A DNA stretch of 37,363 nucleotides from Oscillospiraceae bacterium (GCA_015068135.1 SVLB01000028.1:1-37363), one strand, 5' to 3'; shown: positions 1 to 8,180, counted from the stretch's first letter. The notes: a model not told the origin generated them from the sequence alone. Program-made: numbers and translations.

Positions 1-531
1 TAAATTTTCTTCATCCTCCAACAGTTCCAGCATCACAAGGCTGTAGACATTTTCCGCCTTATCTTCAAAAAGCTTTCCCAGGCGAACAGCCTGCCGCCGG
101 TCCGGTGCAGACAGCTGCAGGGTCATCAGATTGCCCGCTTCATCATCCAGCGCCATCACCACGGCCAGCTCCCCGTTCTCCTGGGTGACGATCTGGGTCC
201 TGACCTGACTTTTCCTGCGAAGCTGGCGGTTAAACCGGTCAACAGCATTTTCTGCCCGCTGCTTTACGGTATAGGCAATGGAGTCCTCTGTCAGCGCAAC
301 CGTCTGACGCCCCTTCTCCGTAATGGTATACTTTTCATCCTCCTGGATCAGGTGACCGGACTCCACCATCTCAGGCAGCGCGGTACACACATCGAAATAG
401 CTCAGGCACTCATCGTGATAGCTAAGCTCATAAACCTCCTGGGCTGTGACCGGCTCACTGACACGGGCCATCACAAACAAAAGCAGGACTTTAACGTCCA
501 TCATATCCCGAATAAATCCTAGTCTTTGCAT
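1..531 (-). CDS. DUF4364 family protein (3' end beyond window)
   Basis: Open from an ATG at 531 to the window edge without a stop, so 177 codons are visible and the C-terminus is missing. It begins MQRLGFIRDMMDVKVLLLF and continues with a winged-helix-like stretch (residues about 10-80: two helices, then 'ESGHLIQEDEKYTITEKG', which reads as the wing and end of a small DNA-binding domain), followed by a more polar beta-rich part. This arrangement matches the DUF4364 family of Clostridia, a small cytoplasmic, probably regulatory family without assigned function. The ribosome binding site is modest (GGAAGG about 8 nt upstream). It is divergent from the spore gene dpaA, and its own promoter at 580-608 overlaps the region of the sigma-K promoter. 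Family call is by recall of the motif pattern; a regulatory role is inference. Confidence 0.75.
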   Translation of the reverse strand, partial: MQRLGFIRDMMDVKVLLLFVMARVSEPVTAQEVYELSYHDECLSYFDVCTALPEMVESGHLIQEDEKYTITEKGRQTVALTEDSIAYTVKQRAENAVDRFNRQLRRKSQVRTQIVTQENGELAVVMALDDEAGNLMTLQLSAPDRRQAVRLGKLFEDKAENVYSLVMLELLEDEENL

Positions 532-579
532 AATCGTAACCTTCCGATCCGTGGGGAACTGCCCACCGTCTTTTATAAC

Positions 580-608
580 AGTATAACAAAAGCTTCGCAC
601 AAATGCAA
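580..608 (-). promoter_or_regulatory. Sigma-A promoter of the DUF4364 gene
   Basis: On the minus strand TTGCAT (603-608) and TATACT (580-585) are separated by exactly 17 bp. Transcription would start near 573, giving a leader of about 40 nt. The -35 side overlaps the sigma-K -35 element of the opposite strand. Confidence 0.6.
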
Positions 609-626
609 GCCACCAGGCATAATCTG
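598..626 (+). promoter_or_regulatory. Candidate sigma-K promoter of dpaA-dpaB
   Basis: CACA at 598-601 and CATAATCTG at 618-626 fit the sigma-K pattern mACm-N16/17-CATAnnnTR with a 16-bp spacer. In Bacillus subtilis the spoVF operon is a mother-cell sigma-K target, so motif and gene function agree. The start of transcription would fall near 631-634, leaving a very short leader that only just contains the AAAGGGTGA ribosome binding site (632-640). Confidence 0.6.
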
Positions 627-645
627 TGACGAAAGGGTGATCATT

Positions 646-1356
646 ATGACTCCAGTGTTTTATACCGCCGGAAATACTCCGGCTCTGAATTTTGGGATCC
701 GGCTTTTGAAGGATGCCGGTATTTCCTTTTCTTCCCTTCCCTGCCCGCAGGTAACACACCTGCTTCTGCCGGTTCCCAGCTTGGAAAGTGACGGGAGTAT
801 AAAGGGCGGCGGCGATCTGGCCTTACTTATGTCCCAATTGCCCTGTGATATTACCGTGATCGGCGGCAATCTCCCTGCGCTTGCCTGCCCCGTCATAGAT
901 CTGATGCAGGATCCTGAATATGTTGCCAGGAATGCCGCCATTACTGCCCACTGCGCTCTGATCCCCGCGATGACCAGGCTGGAGTGTACTTTGGAGGGCT
1001 GCCCTGTATTGGTAGTGGGCTGGGGTCGGATCGGCAAGTGCCTGGCAAGGCTTTTGCGTGGGTTGGATGCGCAGGTTACCGTAGCTGCCAGAAAGCCTGC
1101 TGACCGGGCTATGCTGGAAGCGTTGGGCTACCGGGCTACGGATATGGTAAACATTAAAGTGTCCGATTACCGGATCATTTATAACACAGTGCCGCAAATG
1201 CTTCTGCCCCAAGGGGCCGACTGTCTTTGCATCGACCTGGCATCCAAGCCTGGAATCGGTGGTGACAATGTTCTTTGGGCGCGGGGGCTCCCCGGAAAGG
1301 ATGCGCCGGAAAGCTCCGGCAGGTTGATCGCAGAAACAGTTTTGCGTCTATTATAA
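646..1356 (+). CDS. dpaA: Dipicolinate synthase subunit A
   Basis: Predicted 236-residue NAD(P)-binding subunit of dipicolinate synthase (SpoVFA), which with subunit B makes dipicolinic acid from the lysine-pathway intermediate in the mother cell late in sporulation. Visible support: a dinucleotide-binding segment 'VLVVGWGRIGKCLARLL' (about residues 124-140), 'ARKPAD' after the second strand, 'IIYNTVP', 'IDLASKPG' and the terminal 'ARGLPGKDAPESSGRLIAETV', all typical of SpoVFA. The ATG at 646 is chosen because AAAGGGTGA precedes it by 5 nt and a sigma-K promoter lies just upstream; the longer upstream reading frame has no family-like sequence. The protein is about 60 residues shorter than the B. 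subtilis one (about 297), mostly in the N-terminal domain. It is followed after 17 nt by dpaB. Confidence 0.88.
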   Translation: MTPVFYTAGNTPALNFGIRLLKDAGISFSSLPCPQVTHLLLPVPSLESDGSIKGGGDLALLMSQLPCDITVIGGNLPALACPVIDLMQDPEYVARNAAITAHCALIPAMTRLECTLEGCPVLVVGWGRIGKCLARLLRGLDAQVTVAARKPADRAMLEALGYRATDMVNIKVSDYRIIYNTVPQMLLPQGADCLCIDLASKPGIGGDNVLWARGLPGKDAPESSGRLIAETVLRLL

Positions 1357-1373
1357 ATGTAAGGAGGATGTTT

Positions 1374-1934
1374 ATGCGCATCGGATTTGCCATGTGCGGT
1401 TCGTTTTGTACCTTTTCTCAGGTGTTCCCTGTAATGGAAGCTTTGGCCGGAAAATATGAACTGACCCCCATTTTCTCTCACAGCGCGTACACTGTTGACA
1501 GCCGTTTCGGAACCAGTGAATCCCATGTCCGCAGAGCCGAAGCCATCTGCGGAACAAAGGTTTTGCATACCTTGGAGCAGGTGGAGCCCATCGGCCCTAA
1601 AAAGCTGTTGGATGCCCTGGTGATCGCTCCCTGCACTGGAAACACTCTGGCAAAGCTTGCCCACAGCATTGCCGACGGACCGGTGACCATGGCGGCAAAA
1701 AGTCATTTGCGAAATGGGCGGCCCATTGTTTTGGCCATTTCCACCAACGATGCCCTGGCAGGTGCCGCAGAGAATATTGGAAGGCTCCTGGGAAAAAAGC
1801 ACTACTTTTTCGTCCCCTTCGGGCAGGATGACCCCCAGTCAAAGCCCACCAGCATGATCGCGGATCTGACGCTCCTTCCCCAGGCTTTGGAATCAGCCCT
1901 GATCGGAAGACAAATGCAGCCTTTGTTGATATAG
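1374..1934 (+). CDS. dpaB: Dipicolinate synthase subunit B
   Basis: 186-residue flavoprotein-like subunit (SpoVFB) that partners DpaA. The N-terminus 'IGFAMCGSFCTFSQV' and the segments 'PIFSHSAYTVDSRFG', 'LVIAPCTGNTLAKLAHSIADGPVTMAAKSHLRNGRP' (here read as consecutive short motifs from residue about 80 to 115) and 'FVPFGQDDP' are the family's signatures and resemble flavin-dependent decarboxylase folds. The start at 1374 is preferred over the in-frame ATG at 1368, since AAGGAGG at 1361-1367 sits 6 nt ahead of 1374 but touches 1368. Length is close to the B. subtilis protein (about 200). Cotranscribed with dpaA (17-nt gap). No clear terminator follows; a weak TCTC...GAGA inverted repeat lies at about 1935-1951. 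Confidence 0.9.
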   Translation: MRIGFAMCGSFCTFSQVFPVMEALAGKYELTPIFSHSAYTVDSRFGTSESHVRRAEAICGTKVLHTLEQVEPIGPKKLLDALVIAPCTGNTLAKLAHSIADGPVTMAAKSHLRNGRPIVLAISTNDALAGAAENIGRLLGKKHYFFVPFGQDDPQSKPTSMIADLTLLPQALESALIGRQMQPLLI

Positions 1935-1956
1935 TCTCTTGTCAATTGAGATCCAC

Positions 1957-2050
1957 CATCATTTTGCATTTTACACTTTGCATTTTGCATTCCACTACAC
2001 CCCACATCCGGCCTTCGGCCACCTTCTCCCGAGGGAGAAGGCTTTCACGG
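1957..2050. repeat. Intergenic repeat: TTTGCATTTT tract plus palindrome
   Basis: A low-complexity run of repeated ATTTTGCATT/ACTTTGCATT units (1961-1991) is followed by 'GGCCTTCGGCC' (2010-2020) and a palindrome, CCTTCTCC-CGAG-GGAGAAGG (2022-2041). It looks like a non-coding dispersed repeat dropped between dpaB and the next operon. That it occurs elsewhere in the genome is inference, as no second copy lies in this window. Confidence 0.5.
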
Positions 2051-2061
2051 GATATTTGCGC

Positions 2062-2091
2062 TTTACATTTTCATGGTATCTGTGGTAAAAT
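2062..2091 (+). promoter_or_regulatory. Sigma-A promoter of the PHP-lrgAB-lipoprotein operon
   Basis: TTTACA (2062-2067), 18-bp spacer, TAAAAT (2086-2091) with an extended -10 TG one base before it (2083-2084). The leader to the ATG at 2121 would be about 23 nt. Confidence 0.6.
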
Positions 2092-2120
2092 AGCGAAAAC
2101 GCCACCACGAGGTAATGAAT

Positions 2121-2897
2121 ATGACAGAGAATTTACACACCCACACGGTCCGATGTGGGCACGCCCAGGGTACGGAAGAGGAATACGTACAGGCGGCCAT
2201 TGCCGCTGGCTTCCGGGTACTGGGTTTTTCCGACCACGCACCCCAGCCCTTCCCCACCGACTACCGCTCCAAGGTTCGCATGACCATGGACGCGCTCCCG
2301 GAATACGCAGATACCGTCCGCACTTTACAGAACCGGTACGCAGAGCAAATCTCCGTCCCCCTGGGGCTGGAGGCTGAGTACTATCCCCAATGCTTCAAAG
2401 AACTGTTGCTCCGTGCCCGGGATAACGGGATCGAATACCTGATCCTGGGACAGCATTATCTGCACAACGAGTATGATCTGAATCCCCTGGTCCACACCTT
2501 TAAGCCCACGGAGGATCCGGCCATTTTGGATCAGTACTGCAATCAGCTGATCGATGGAATGCAGACCGGTGCATTTACCTATGTATGCCATCCGGATGTG
2601 GTCAACTTCGTTGGCGATCCGAAGGAATATGACCGGCAAATGGCCCGGATCTGCCGGGAGGCCAAGGCATGCGGACTTCCCCTGGAGATCAATCTTTGGG
2701 GCATGTACAACCAAAAGAACTATCCCTTACCCCATTTTTGGGAGCTGGCCGCCCAGGAGGGTAATGCGGTTGTTTTGGGCAGTGATGCCCATCGCCCGGA
2801 CGTGGTAAACAACCCAGAATGTGAGGCTGTTGCCCTTCAGCTTGTGGAGCAGTTGGGCTTACACCTTCTGGACCACATTCCCATTCACAGGATTTAA
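2121..2897 (+). CDS. PHP-domain phosphatase, histidinol-phosphatase type
   Basis: A 258-residue cytoplasmic PHP-fold metallophosphatase. The metal-binding motifs appear in the right order: 'NLHTHT' at the N-terminus, 'GFSDHAP' (about residue 37), 'GLEAEYY' (about 83), 'ILGQHY' (about 107), 'VCHPDVV' (about 155) and 'GSDAHRPDVV' (about 219). This set is that of the HisJ/HisK-like histidinol-phosphatase group, which dephosphorylates L-histidinol phosphate in histidine synthesis; no other his gene is in the window, so the substrate is uncertain and another small phosphoester is possible. ATG 2121 is chosen over 2115 because GAGG (2109-2112) is 8 nt from it but only 2 nt from 2115. First gene of a plus-strand operon with lrgA (10 nt downstream). 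Confidence 0.8.
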   Translation: MTENLHTHTVRCGHAQGTEEEYVQAAIAAGFRVLGFSDHAPQPFPTDYRSKVRMTMDALPEYADTVRTLQNRYAEQISVPLGLEAEYYPQCFKELLLRARDNGIEYLILGQHYLHNEYDLNPLVHTFKPTEDPAILDQYCNQLIDGMQTGAFTYVCHPDVVNFVGDPKEYDRQMARICREAKACGLPLEINLWGMYNQKNYPLPHFWELAAQEGNAVVLGSDAHRPDVVNNPECEAVALQLVEQLGLHLLDHIPIHRI

Positions 2898-2907
2898 GGG
2901 GGTAGGC

Positions 2908-3270
2908 ATGAAGTATCTGAAACAGCTTTTATGGGTCATTGCCTTTTCCCTGGCAGGTGAGGCTCTGCAAGCCCTGATTCCCCTGCCCATTCCCGCCGCC
3001 ATTTACGGACTGGTCCTGCTTTTGATCGCCCTTTGTACCGGGTGCTTGAAGGCCCAGGCCATTGCAGACACTGCCCGGTATATGATCTCCATTATGCCAT
3101 TGCTGTTTGTTGCCCCGGCTGTGAAGATCCTGAAAAACTGGGGCATCATCGCTCCCAACCTGGTCCCCATCTGCGTGATCACGGTAGTTTCTACCTTTAT
3201 TGTGTTCATCGTCTCCGGGCTTGTGACCCAGTTGCTTCTGAAAAAGAAGGGCGGTGAAAAAAATGGCTGA
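2908..3270 (+). CDS. lrgA: LrgA/CidA family holin-like membrane protein
   Basis: 120 residues with four hydrophobic segments (about residues 5-25, 29-47, 62-80, 88-112), ending in a charged KKKGGEKNG tail. 'PIPAAIYGLVLLL' is the LrgA/CidA signature (PIPGSVIGMILLF-like), and the gene directly precedes and overlaps an lrgB homologue, as in lrgAB and cidAB operons. These membrane proteins influence murein hydrolase activity, autolysis and, in several bacteria, export of pyruvate or overflow metabolites; which applies here cannot be read. AAGGGGG lies 5 nt before the ATG. Confidence 0.85.
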   Translation: MKYLKQLLWVIAFSLAGEALQALIPLPIPAAIYGLVLLLIALCTGCLKAQAIADTARYMISIMPLLFVAPAVKILKNWGIIAPNLVPICVITVVSTFIVFIVSGLVTQLLLKKKGGEKNG

Positions 3271-4003
3271 GCTTCTCGCCAAAGTGTCTTTGTTTCCCCT
3301 TGCTTTAACCTTGGGGACCTTCCTTTTCGGCGTATGGCTGCAAAAGAAGGTAAAAAGCCCCTTATGCAACCCGATTTTGGTTTCGGTGATCCTGGTGGCA
3401 GGCATCCTGCTTGCCCTGGAAAAGCTCCCCGGTCTGTCTTTGGACAGCACAGAAGCGCAAACGGGGCTTTTGGACCGGTATCTGGACGGCACCCAGGGCA
3501 TTACCTGGCTTTTGACTCCCGCCACAGTCTGCTTGGCATTGCCCCTGTATGAACAGCTTAAGATCCTCAGGAAAAATCTGCCCGCCATTCTCGCCGGTGT
3601 CCTGGCAGGAACCGTTACAAGTCTTGTCGTGGTCCTTGGGATGTGCCATCTTATGGGCACAGACCGGACCATCAGTGTTTCTCTTCTGCCCAAGAGCATT
3701 ACCACCGCCATGGGCATTGTGCTGTCCGGAGAGAACGGCGGCATTGAAGCACTGACCACCACCGTGATCATTGTCACCGGCATTATCGGTGCCCTGACCG
3801 GCTCCATTCTTTGCAAGATCTTCCGGTTCCGCAGTCCCATCGTCCAGGGCGTTGCCTTCGGCACTGCCTCCCACGTGGTAGGCACTTCCCGGGCCAATGA
3901 GCTGAGTGTGCTGACCGGTGCCGTGAGCAGTCTTTCTTTGGCTGTCTCAGGAATTTTCACCGCGATCCTTTTCCCCATTGCCTGCAAATTTCTTCCCGTT
4001 TGA
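3263..4003 (+). CDS. lrgB: LrgB family membrane protein
   Basis: 246-residue polytopic protein with hydrophobic segments spread across its length and the family's 'PLYEQLKILRKNLPAIL' cytoplasmic loop, 'LPKSITTAMGI' and 'GTASHVVGTSRA' (about residues 207-218), all hallmarks of LrgB/CidB. The ATG at 3263 overlaps the end of lrgA by 8 nt, suggesting translational coupling; a GTG at 3254 is in frame but sits only 2 nt after the AAGGG. Works with LrgA in the inner membrane. The next gene, a lipoprotein, follows after 35 nt with its own strong ribosome binding site. Confidence 0.9.
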   Translation: MAELLAKVSLFPLALTLGTFLFGVWLQKKVKSPLCNPILVSVILVAGILLALEKLPGLSLDSTEAQTGLLDRYLDGTQGITWLLTPATVCLALPLYEQLKILRKNLPAILAGVLAGTVTSLVVVLGMCHLMGTDRTISVSLLPKSITTAMGIVLSGENGGIEALTTTVIIVTGIIGALTGSILCKIFRFRSPIVQGVAFGTASHVVGTSRANELSVLTGAVSSLSLAVSGIFTAILFPIACKFLPV

Positions 4004-4038
4004 TCGTCCGGCTACATAGTAACGAAGGAGGTTTTCTT

Positions 4039-4881
4039 ATGAAAAAACGTTTTCTTGCCTGTATTGTTTCTGTTATGCTGCTTATATCCGCTTGTGCCAA
4101 GCCCCAGCCAGCCGTTGCCCCCGAATCCACGCCAACGGAGCTTTCCGGTAACGCAGAACTCAATGCTCTTAGAAACGCCTGGGGCACACCCTACTCCTAT
4201 ACCATAGAACTGTGCTGCCAGGACTACCTCTACCAGGCTTTTTCCAGGACCGTAGTGAAGGAATATGCCCTGGACCATAGTTTCCATTTTATCGTTACCG
4301 ACCGCCATTGGAATTATTCGGATTATGACAAAACCCAGGTGCGCGAATACTATTACCGTTACGAAGGAAACACCTATGTCTGTTATATCAAGTCCCCAGG
4401 ACAAGAGCCGACCCGTATTGAGATGTCCCCCCAGGACAAGGCCACTGTGGATGCCACCGAGGAGTATGTAACCGGCGTGCCGGGGCTTCTTCCGGAGTAT
4501 CTGGAAGACTTTACCGCTCTTGGAACCGACGCCCAATCCGGTCTTGCCGGTTATCGTTACCGGCTTCCTGTGGCAAAAGTCCTTCCCGGGAACGATACCA
4601 TGATCAATGTCCTTGCCAACTATGCCGTAGATCTGGAGCATAGTACTTATTCGGAGGATCTGGACCTGGATCTGATCTGTACCGCATGGGTAGAGCCAGC
4701 CTCCCTGCGTCCCATTCGCCTTGAGGTGGATTTTTCGGAACTGAAACCATATGTACTGTCAGACGGTGCCATTAGTGCAGAATATGCTCTAGAGCTCGGC
4801 GAACTTATGTATGTCACCTTCACCTTTGATCATACAGTTCGGGATTCTGTTGCGATCCCCGAAGAATTCTTCCATCCGTAG
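4039..4881 (+). CDS. Predicted lipoprotein of unknown function
   Basis: 280 residues. The N-terminus MKKRFLACIVSVMLLISAC is a type II signal peptide with the lipobox cysteine at residue 19, followed by a Pro/Thr-rich linker (residues 20-40). The mature part is acidic, rich in Tyr and Asp, with alternating beta-type segments ('SYTIELCCQDYLYQAF', 'FHFIVTDRHW', 'AGYRYRLPVAKVL', 'MYVTFTFDHTV'), suggesting an extracytoplasmic beta-rich fold such as an LppX/LolA-like half barrel, but I do not recognise the family. AAGGAGG is 7 nt before the start. It is the last gene before a strong terminator, so probably part of the PHP-lrgAB transcript. Confidence 0.75.
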   Translation: MKKRFLACIVSVMLLISACAKPQPAVAPESTPTELSGNAELNALRNAWGTPYSYTIELCCQDYLYQAFSRTVVKEYALDHSFHFIVTDRHWNYSDYDKTQVREYYYRYEGNTYVCYIKSPGQEPTRIEMSPQDKATVDATEEYVTGVPGLLPEYLEDFTALGTDAQSGLAGYRYRLPVAKVLPGNDTMINVLANYAVDLEHSTYSEDLDLDLICTAWVEPASLRPIRLEVDFSELKPYVLSDGAISAEYALELGELMYVTFTFDHTVRDSVAIPEEFFHP

Positions 4882-4900
4882 TTCCAATTGATCTATAGTC

Positions 4901-4946
4901 AAACGGACCGCTGCAAAATGTGCAATCATTTTGCAGCGGTCCGTTT
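4901..4946. terminator. Bidirectional terminator between convergent genes
   Basis: A perfect 20-bp stem (4901-4920 with 4927-4946) and a 6-nt loop TGCAAT; the plus strand ends in GTTTTATAT, the minus strand in GTTTGACT. It separates the lipoprotein gene from the convergent capA-like gene. Confidence 0.85.
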
Positions 4947-4955
4947 TATATAGTC

Positions 4956-6173
4956 TTACAAATCGTATTCCTTGGCGATGATGTCGCCTGTGAGGGCACG
5001 ACCGGCAACGCGGGTATAGACTGCCTTCACATCCTCTACCAGCTTGTCCCGCTTCTCCCCTTCCAGGGTTTCGTACAGCACATCCACGGGAACCACACGC
5101 AGAGGCTCATCATTCTCCTCCACCATTTTGAAAATAGAGAAGGTGGTCTTTTGGATCTTCTTGTCCTCCACATACAGATGGGCCGCAAGGCCGTACTCCG
5201 GCAAGCATTCAGACACAGAGTAGAAGGTGCCCGGAGACATGGTCACATTGCCCATGGAATAAAAGCAAGGCTTATTGTCCAGGTATTCCGCCCGCTGGGA
5301 GGTATGGGAGTGGGCGGCAAACACCGCATCAAAGCCCAGATCCACGGACTTTTTCACCAGCCGCTTGGTATAAAGACCCGGTTCTTCATTAAACTGACCG
5401 CCGGCATGGGGGTAGAACAGTACGATATCCGCATTCTTTCTGGCTTCGGCATAGTCTGCCTCCACAGCCTGATACCAGGTATCCTGCTCCTCCTCGGAAA
5501 GATAGTTATCGATCTGAGGGACAGGAAGGTGCATGGCAAGCTTCAGCTTGATGGTTTCCTCCCAGAGCATCTTCCGGCCCAAAAGGGACTCAATATAGGC
5601 AATGGTATCCCCAAAAGCGGGCGGCATTTCATCATACATTTTGTGACGGACATACCGGGGAGGGTCATTGTACTGGGGGCGGAACAGATTCACCGTCCGG
5701 GTTTCCATAGCATCTACGCCATTGATATCATAGTTGGTGGCAAAGGTGTAGGCGATCAGGGCAAACTTGGTGTCGCCCAGGGTAAAATAGTGGATACGGT
5801 CCCCATCAAAATCCTTAGCATAGGTGCCGGTATGGGCAATGCCATAGCGGTCCAGCACTTCATTGGTACGGACCAGGCCCTCATAGCCACGGTCCAGGCA
5901 GTGGTTGTTGGCTGTGGACACCACATCCACACCGATCGCCACCAAGGCCTCAGCCAGGGTATCCGGGGCATTAAAGCTGACGATGCGGCTGGTATATCCG
6001 GCCTCCTCGCCTGCCAAAGGGGTCTCCAGGTTGCCGATCACATAGTCAGAATCCTTCAGCACTTCCTTCAAGGGCAGAAACGAAGGGGTAAAATGATATC
6101 CACCGGCCCGACCGATCTGTTCCATAAAAGGAGGCTCTACCATAATATCGCCGATCACACTGATTTTTTTCAT
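4956..6173 (-). CDS. CapA family protein (metallophosphoesterase fold)
   Basis: 405 residues. Motifs of the PGA_cap/CapA group of calcineurin-like proteins are present: 'VIGDIMVEPP' (residues 6-15), 'VIGNLETPLAG' (45-55), 'VSTANNHCLDRG' (85-96), 'GIAHTGTYA', 'FYPHAGGQFNEEPG' (about 255), 'AVFAAHSHTSQ' (about 285) and 'CFYSMGNV'. CapA is named from polyglutamate capsule synthesis, but most relatives are uncharacterised and no other capsule gene is here. No signal peptide is evident, so it may be cytoplasmic. AAGAGGAAA precedes the ATG. It lies 12 nt behind the secreted transglutaminase-like gene and is likely cotranscribed with it. Confidence 0.85.
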   Translation of the reverse strand: MKKISVIGDIMVEPPFMEQIGRAGGYHFTPSFLPLKEVLKDSDYVIGNLETPLAGEEAGYTSRIVSFNAPDTLAEALVAIGVDVVSTANNHCLDRGYEGLVRTNEVLDRYGIAHTGTYAKDFDGDRIHYFTLGDTKFALIAYTFATNYDINGVDAMETRTVNLFRPQYNDPPRYVRHKMYDEMPPAFGDTIAYIESLLGRKMLWEETIKLKLAMHLPVPQIDNYLSEEEQDTWYQAVEADYAEARKNADIVLFYPHAGGQFNEEPGLYTKRLVKKSVDLGFDAVFAAHSHTSQRAEYLDNKPCFYSMGNVTMSPGTFYSVSECLPEYGLAAHLYVEDKKIQKTTFSIFKMVEENDEPLRVVPVDVLYETLEGEKRDKLVEDVKAVYTRVAGRALTGDIIAKEYDL

Positions 6174-6185
6174 CGTAATTTCCTC

Positions 6186-8051
6186 TTATTTCCAAAGATT
6201 TTCTGTATTCCACTGACGGATCACCAAATGCTTTTCAATGAACGCCCGCAAAAGGGACAGAATCCCGTCAGAGAAGGATTTGGTATTGAGTTCTTCAAAG
6301 ATATCACGGGCTGAGGTTTCATAAGTATGGGTATAGACCACGGAGCCGTCCGCACCCACCAGGGAATAGTCGATCTGCAATTTGGATTGTCCGTGTTCAT
6401 CCACATCATAGTCAGAGATCTTCAACGTCACCGGTTTCCCGGAGAGCAGACCATCGCTGCCCTTATAGCGCCGCAAAACATTCCCGTTGTTCAAACGGGC
6501 AGTCAATGTCAAGGCCTTTTGGCTGTGCAGACTGTTACGCACCGCTTCATCTGCCCGCACTACGAACCCAAAGGAAATGGCTTCCTCCTCAGGTACGACC
6601 CGCACCCGGGTCAAAGCCAGGTCAAAGCGGTGAAAGCTGTAAGTTCCGTCGGTGTTGACCGCAAGATAATGCCGCTCCCCGGAAGCCTCTGTACAGGGCT
6701 GTGGGATCACCGCATTTCCGGTGGCGTCAGTGCAGCAGAAGCTTCCGGCCCCGGAGCCCTGATAGTTATCGGTAGCAGAGTCCATGCCGTAGAGCCGATA
6801 GCCATTGGTCTGCAGCTGACCGGTAAGAGCGCATCCGTTGAGATCCAGAGTCAGGTCCCGGCTTAGGGTAATATCCCCCTGGGTAGTCTGCAGTAAGACC
6901 AGCGTGCTTCCCGCTTCGCAGGCATCCACTGCCGTTTGCAGGGCGGCATAGCGTGTTTCGCTGCCATCTGCAGTCTTCACCAACGCCACCGCATTGGTCT
7001 TCATGTAGAGGATGCACTCCTTTCCCTGGCGTTTCATGCCGTAGGAAGTGGCATCCCAGGCACCTGCGCTGGATAGAATCGAATAAATGTTATTCTGGAG
7101 CCAGGTGTTAAAGGTATTAAAATCTCCCGGTATATACAGGTGGACTTTCAGCCGGTTGTCTTTCAAAAGCTTGCCAACGGATTCTACCGTATAGGTCTCC
7201 AAATAGGCATCCCCCTGGAAATAGAAGGCCTCAGTGCTGTTACAAACCGGAAGACTGTAGGGAACATCATCCAGAGAATGATCTTCCAGCATCACAGAAT
7301 CGGTAAGGTTATAATAAGCATGATACAGCTCCGATTTCTGATCGTCCCAGGTCACATCTGTCTGATAGTACTTTCCGTCGATGCATACATAGTTCCAGGC
7401 ATGACCGCCGCCGTTTCCGCTGCCGGTGGCCACATAGGATTCGATCCCCACCTTGCGCAGAAGGTATTGATAGGCCTCCGCATAGCCGTCGCAGACAGCG
7501 ATCCCCTGCCCCAACGCGCCGTAGAGGGTATGGACATACTCGCCGTTGGGATCGGATGCATAGGTCACGCGTTCTGCCAGCCGGTCATGGATATACAAAG
7601 CTTTTTCCGCCTCGGTCATATCCGTACGGATACCGGCGAGGATCTCCCAGGCCGCCTGCTCCACTGCCTGCTTCGCCGTTTCCCGGTTCTGTCCCACCAT
7701 CACAACATTGATGATCACCCACGACACATAGCCATCGGACCGCAAGCCGTAGCCATATCCAATGTCCAGCCAAAAGAATTCCGGTCGGTCCTGCGAGATC
7801 AACTTAAGAACTGTCTCCAGCTCAGAAAGTGTGATCCTGCACCCCTGGGAATACAATTCCACTCTTACCCCGTCATCCGTGGTGTTTTCTGCCAACGCCT
7901 CACAGATCGTATCGTAGGCCTGAACCAGAGTATCCGCGTTATCCAAGGTGGATAACGCCTCTCTTCCAAAGGTATCCTCTTCGGCAAAGGCGATTACCGG
8001 AAGCATCACCAGCAGAGTCAGTAAAGAAAAGCACACGAACCATCGTCTCAT
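6186..8051 (-). CDS. Secreted transglutaminase-like protein with shared C-terminal module
   Basis: 621 residues. Residues 1-23 form a signal peptide (hydrophobic core LLTLLVMLPVIAFA). Residues about 150-240 carry a transglutaminase/cysteine-protease core with the triad C187 ('AVCDGYAEAY'), H217 ('GGGHAWNYV') and D236 ('VTWDD'). Residues about 395-430 read as a beta-helix-like piece ending LYGMDSATDNY, and residues about 460-621 ('YSFHRFDLALTRV' to 'NTENLWK') form a C-terminal module also found in the 771- and 1589-residue secreted proteins of this window. The ATG at 8051 is preferred because AGAGGAGG lies 7 nt upstream and a signal peptide begins there. Likely role: processing or cross-linking peptides at the cell surface; the substrate is unknown. 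capA-like gene follows after 12 nt. Confidence 0.82.
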   Translation of the reverse strand: MRRWFVCFSLLTLLVMLPVIAFAEEDTFGREALSTLDNADTLVQAYDTICEALAENTTDDGVRVELYSQGCRITLSELETVLKLISQDRPEFFWLDIGYGYGLRSDGYVSWVIINVVMVGQNRETAKQAVEQAAWEILAGIRTDMTEAEKALYIHDRLAERVTYASDPNGEYVHTLYGALGQGIAVCDGYAEAYQYLLRKVGIESYVATGSGNGGGHAWNYVCIDGKYYQTDVTWDDQKSELYHAYYNLTDSVMLEDHSLDDVPYSLPVCNSTEAFYFQGDAYLETYTVESVGKLLKDNRLKVHLYIPGDFNTFNTWLQNNIYSILSSAGAWDATSYGMKRQGKECILYMKTNAVALVKTADGSETRYAALQTAVDACEAGSTLVLLQTTQGDITLSRDLTLDLNGCALTGQLQTNGYRLYGMDSATDNYQGSGAGSFCCTDATGNAVIPQPCTEASGERHYLAVNTDGTYSFHRFDLALTRVRVVPEEEAISFGFVVRADEAVRNSLHSQKALTLTARLNNGNVLRRYKGSDGLLSGKPVTLKISDYDVDEHGQSKLQIDYSLVGADGSVVYTHTYETSARDIFEELNTKSFSDGILSLLRAFIEKHLVIRQWNTENLWK

Positions 8052-8111
8052 ACCCGTACCTCCTCTTCTGTTCAGCTTATTCTTGGAACAGGATGTCAAT
8101 ACTATATAAAA

Positions 8112-8140
8112 ATCGTACCACACTTCCCCGAAAAAATCAA
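8112..8140 (-). promoter_or_regulatory. Probable promoter of the transglutaminase-capA operon
   Basis: Minus strand TTGATT (8135-8140), 17-bp spacer, TACGAT (8112-8117), each 4/6 to consensus; the only well-spaced pair in the divergent region. Confidence 0.4.
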
Positions 8141-8180
8141 CGGATGGAACGGAAAATTTGCCAATATTGCCGTGTATCAT

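Noticed and set aside
4920..6314. 464-codon frame opposite capA-like gene
   Set aside because: Begins in a terminator stem and mirrors the CapA coding frame.
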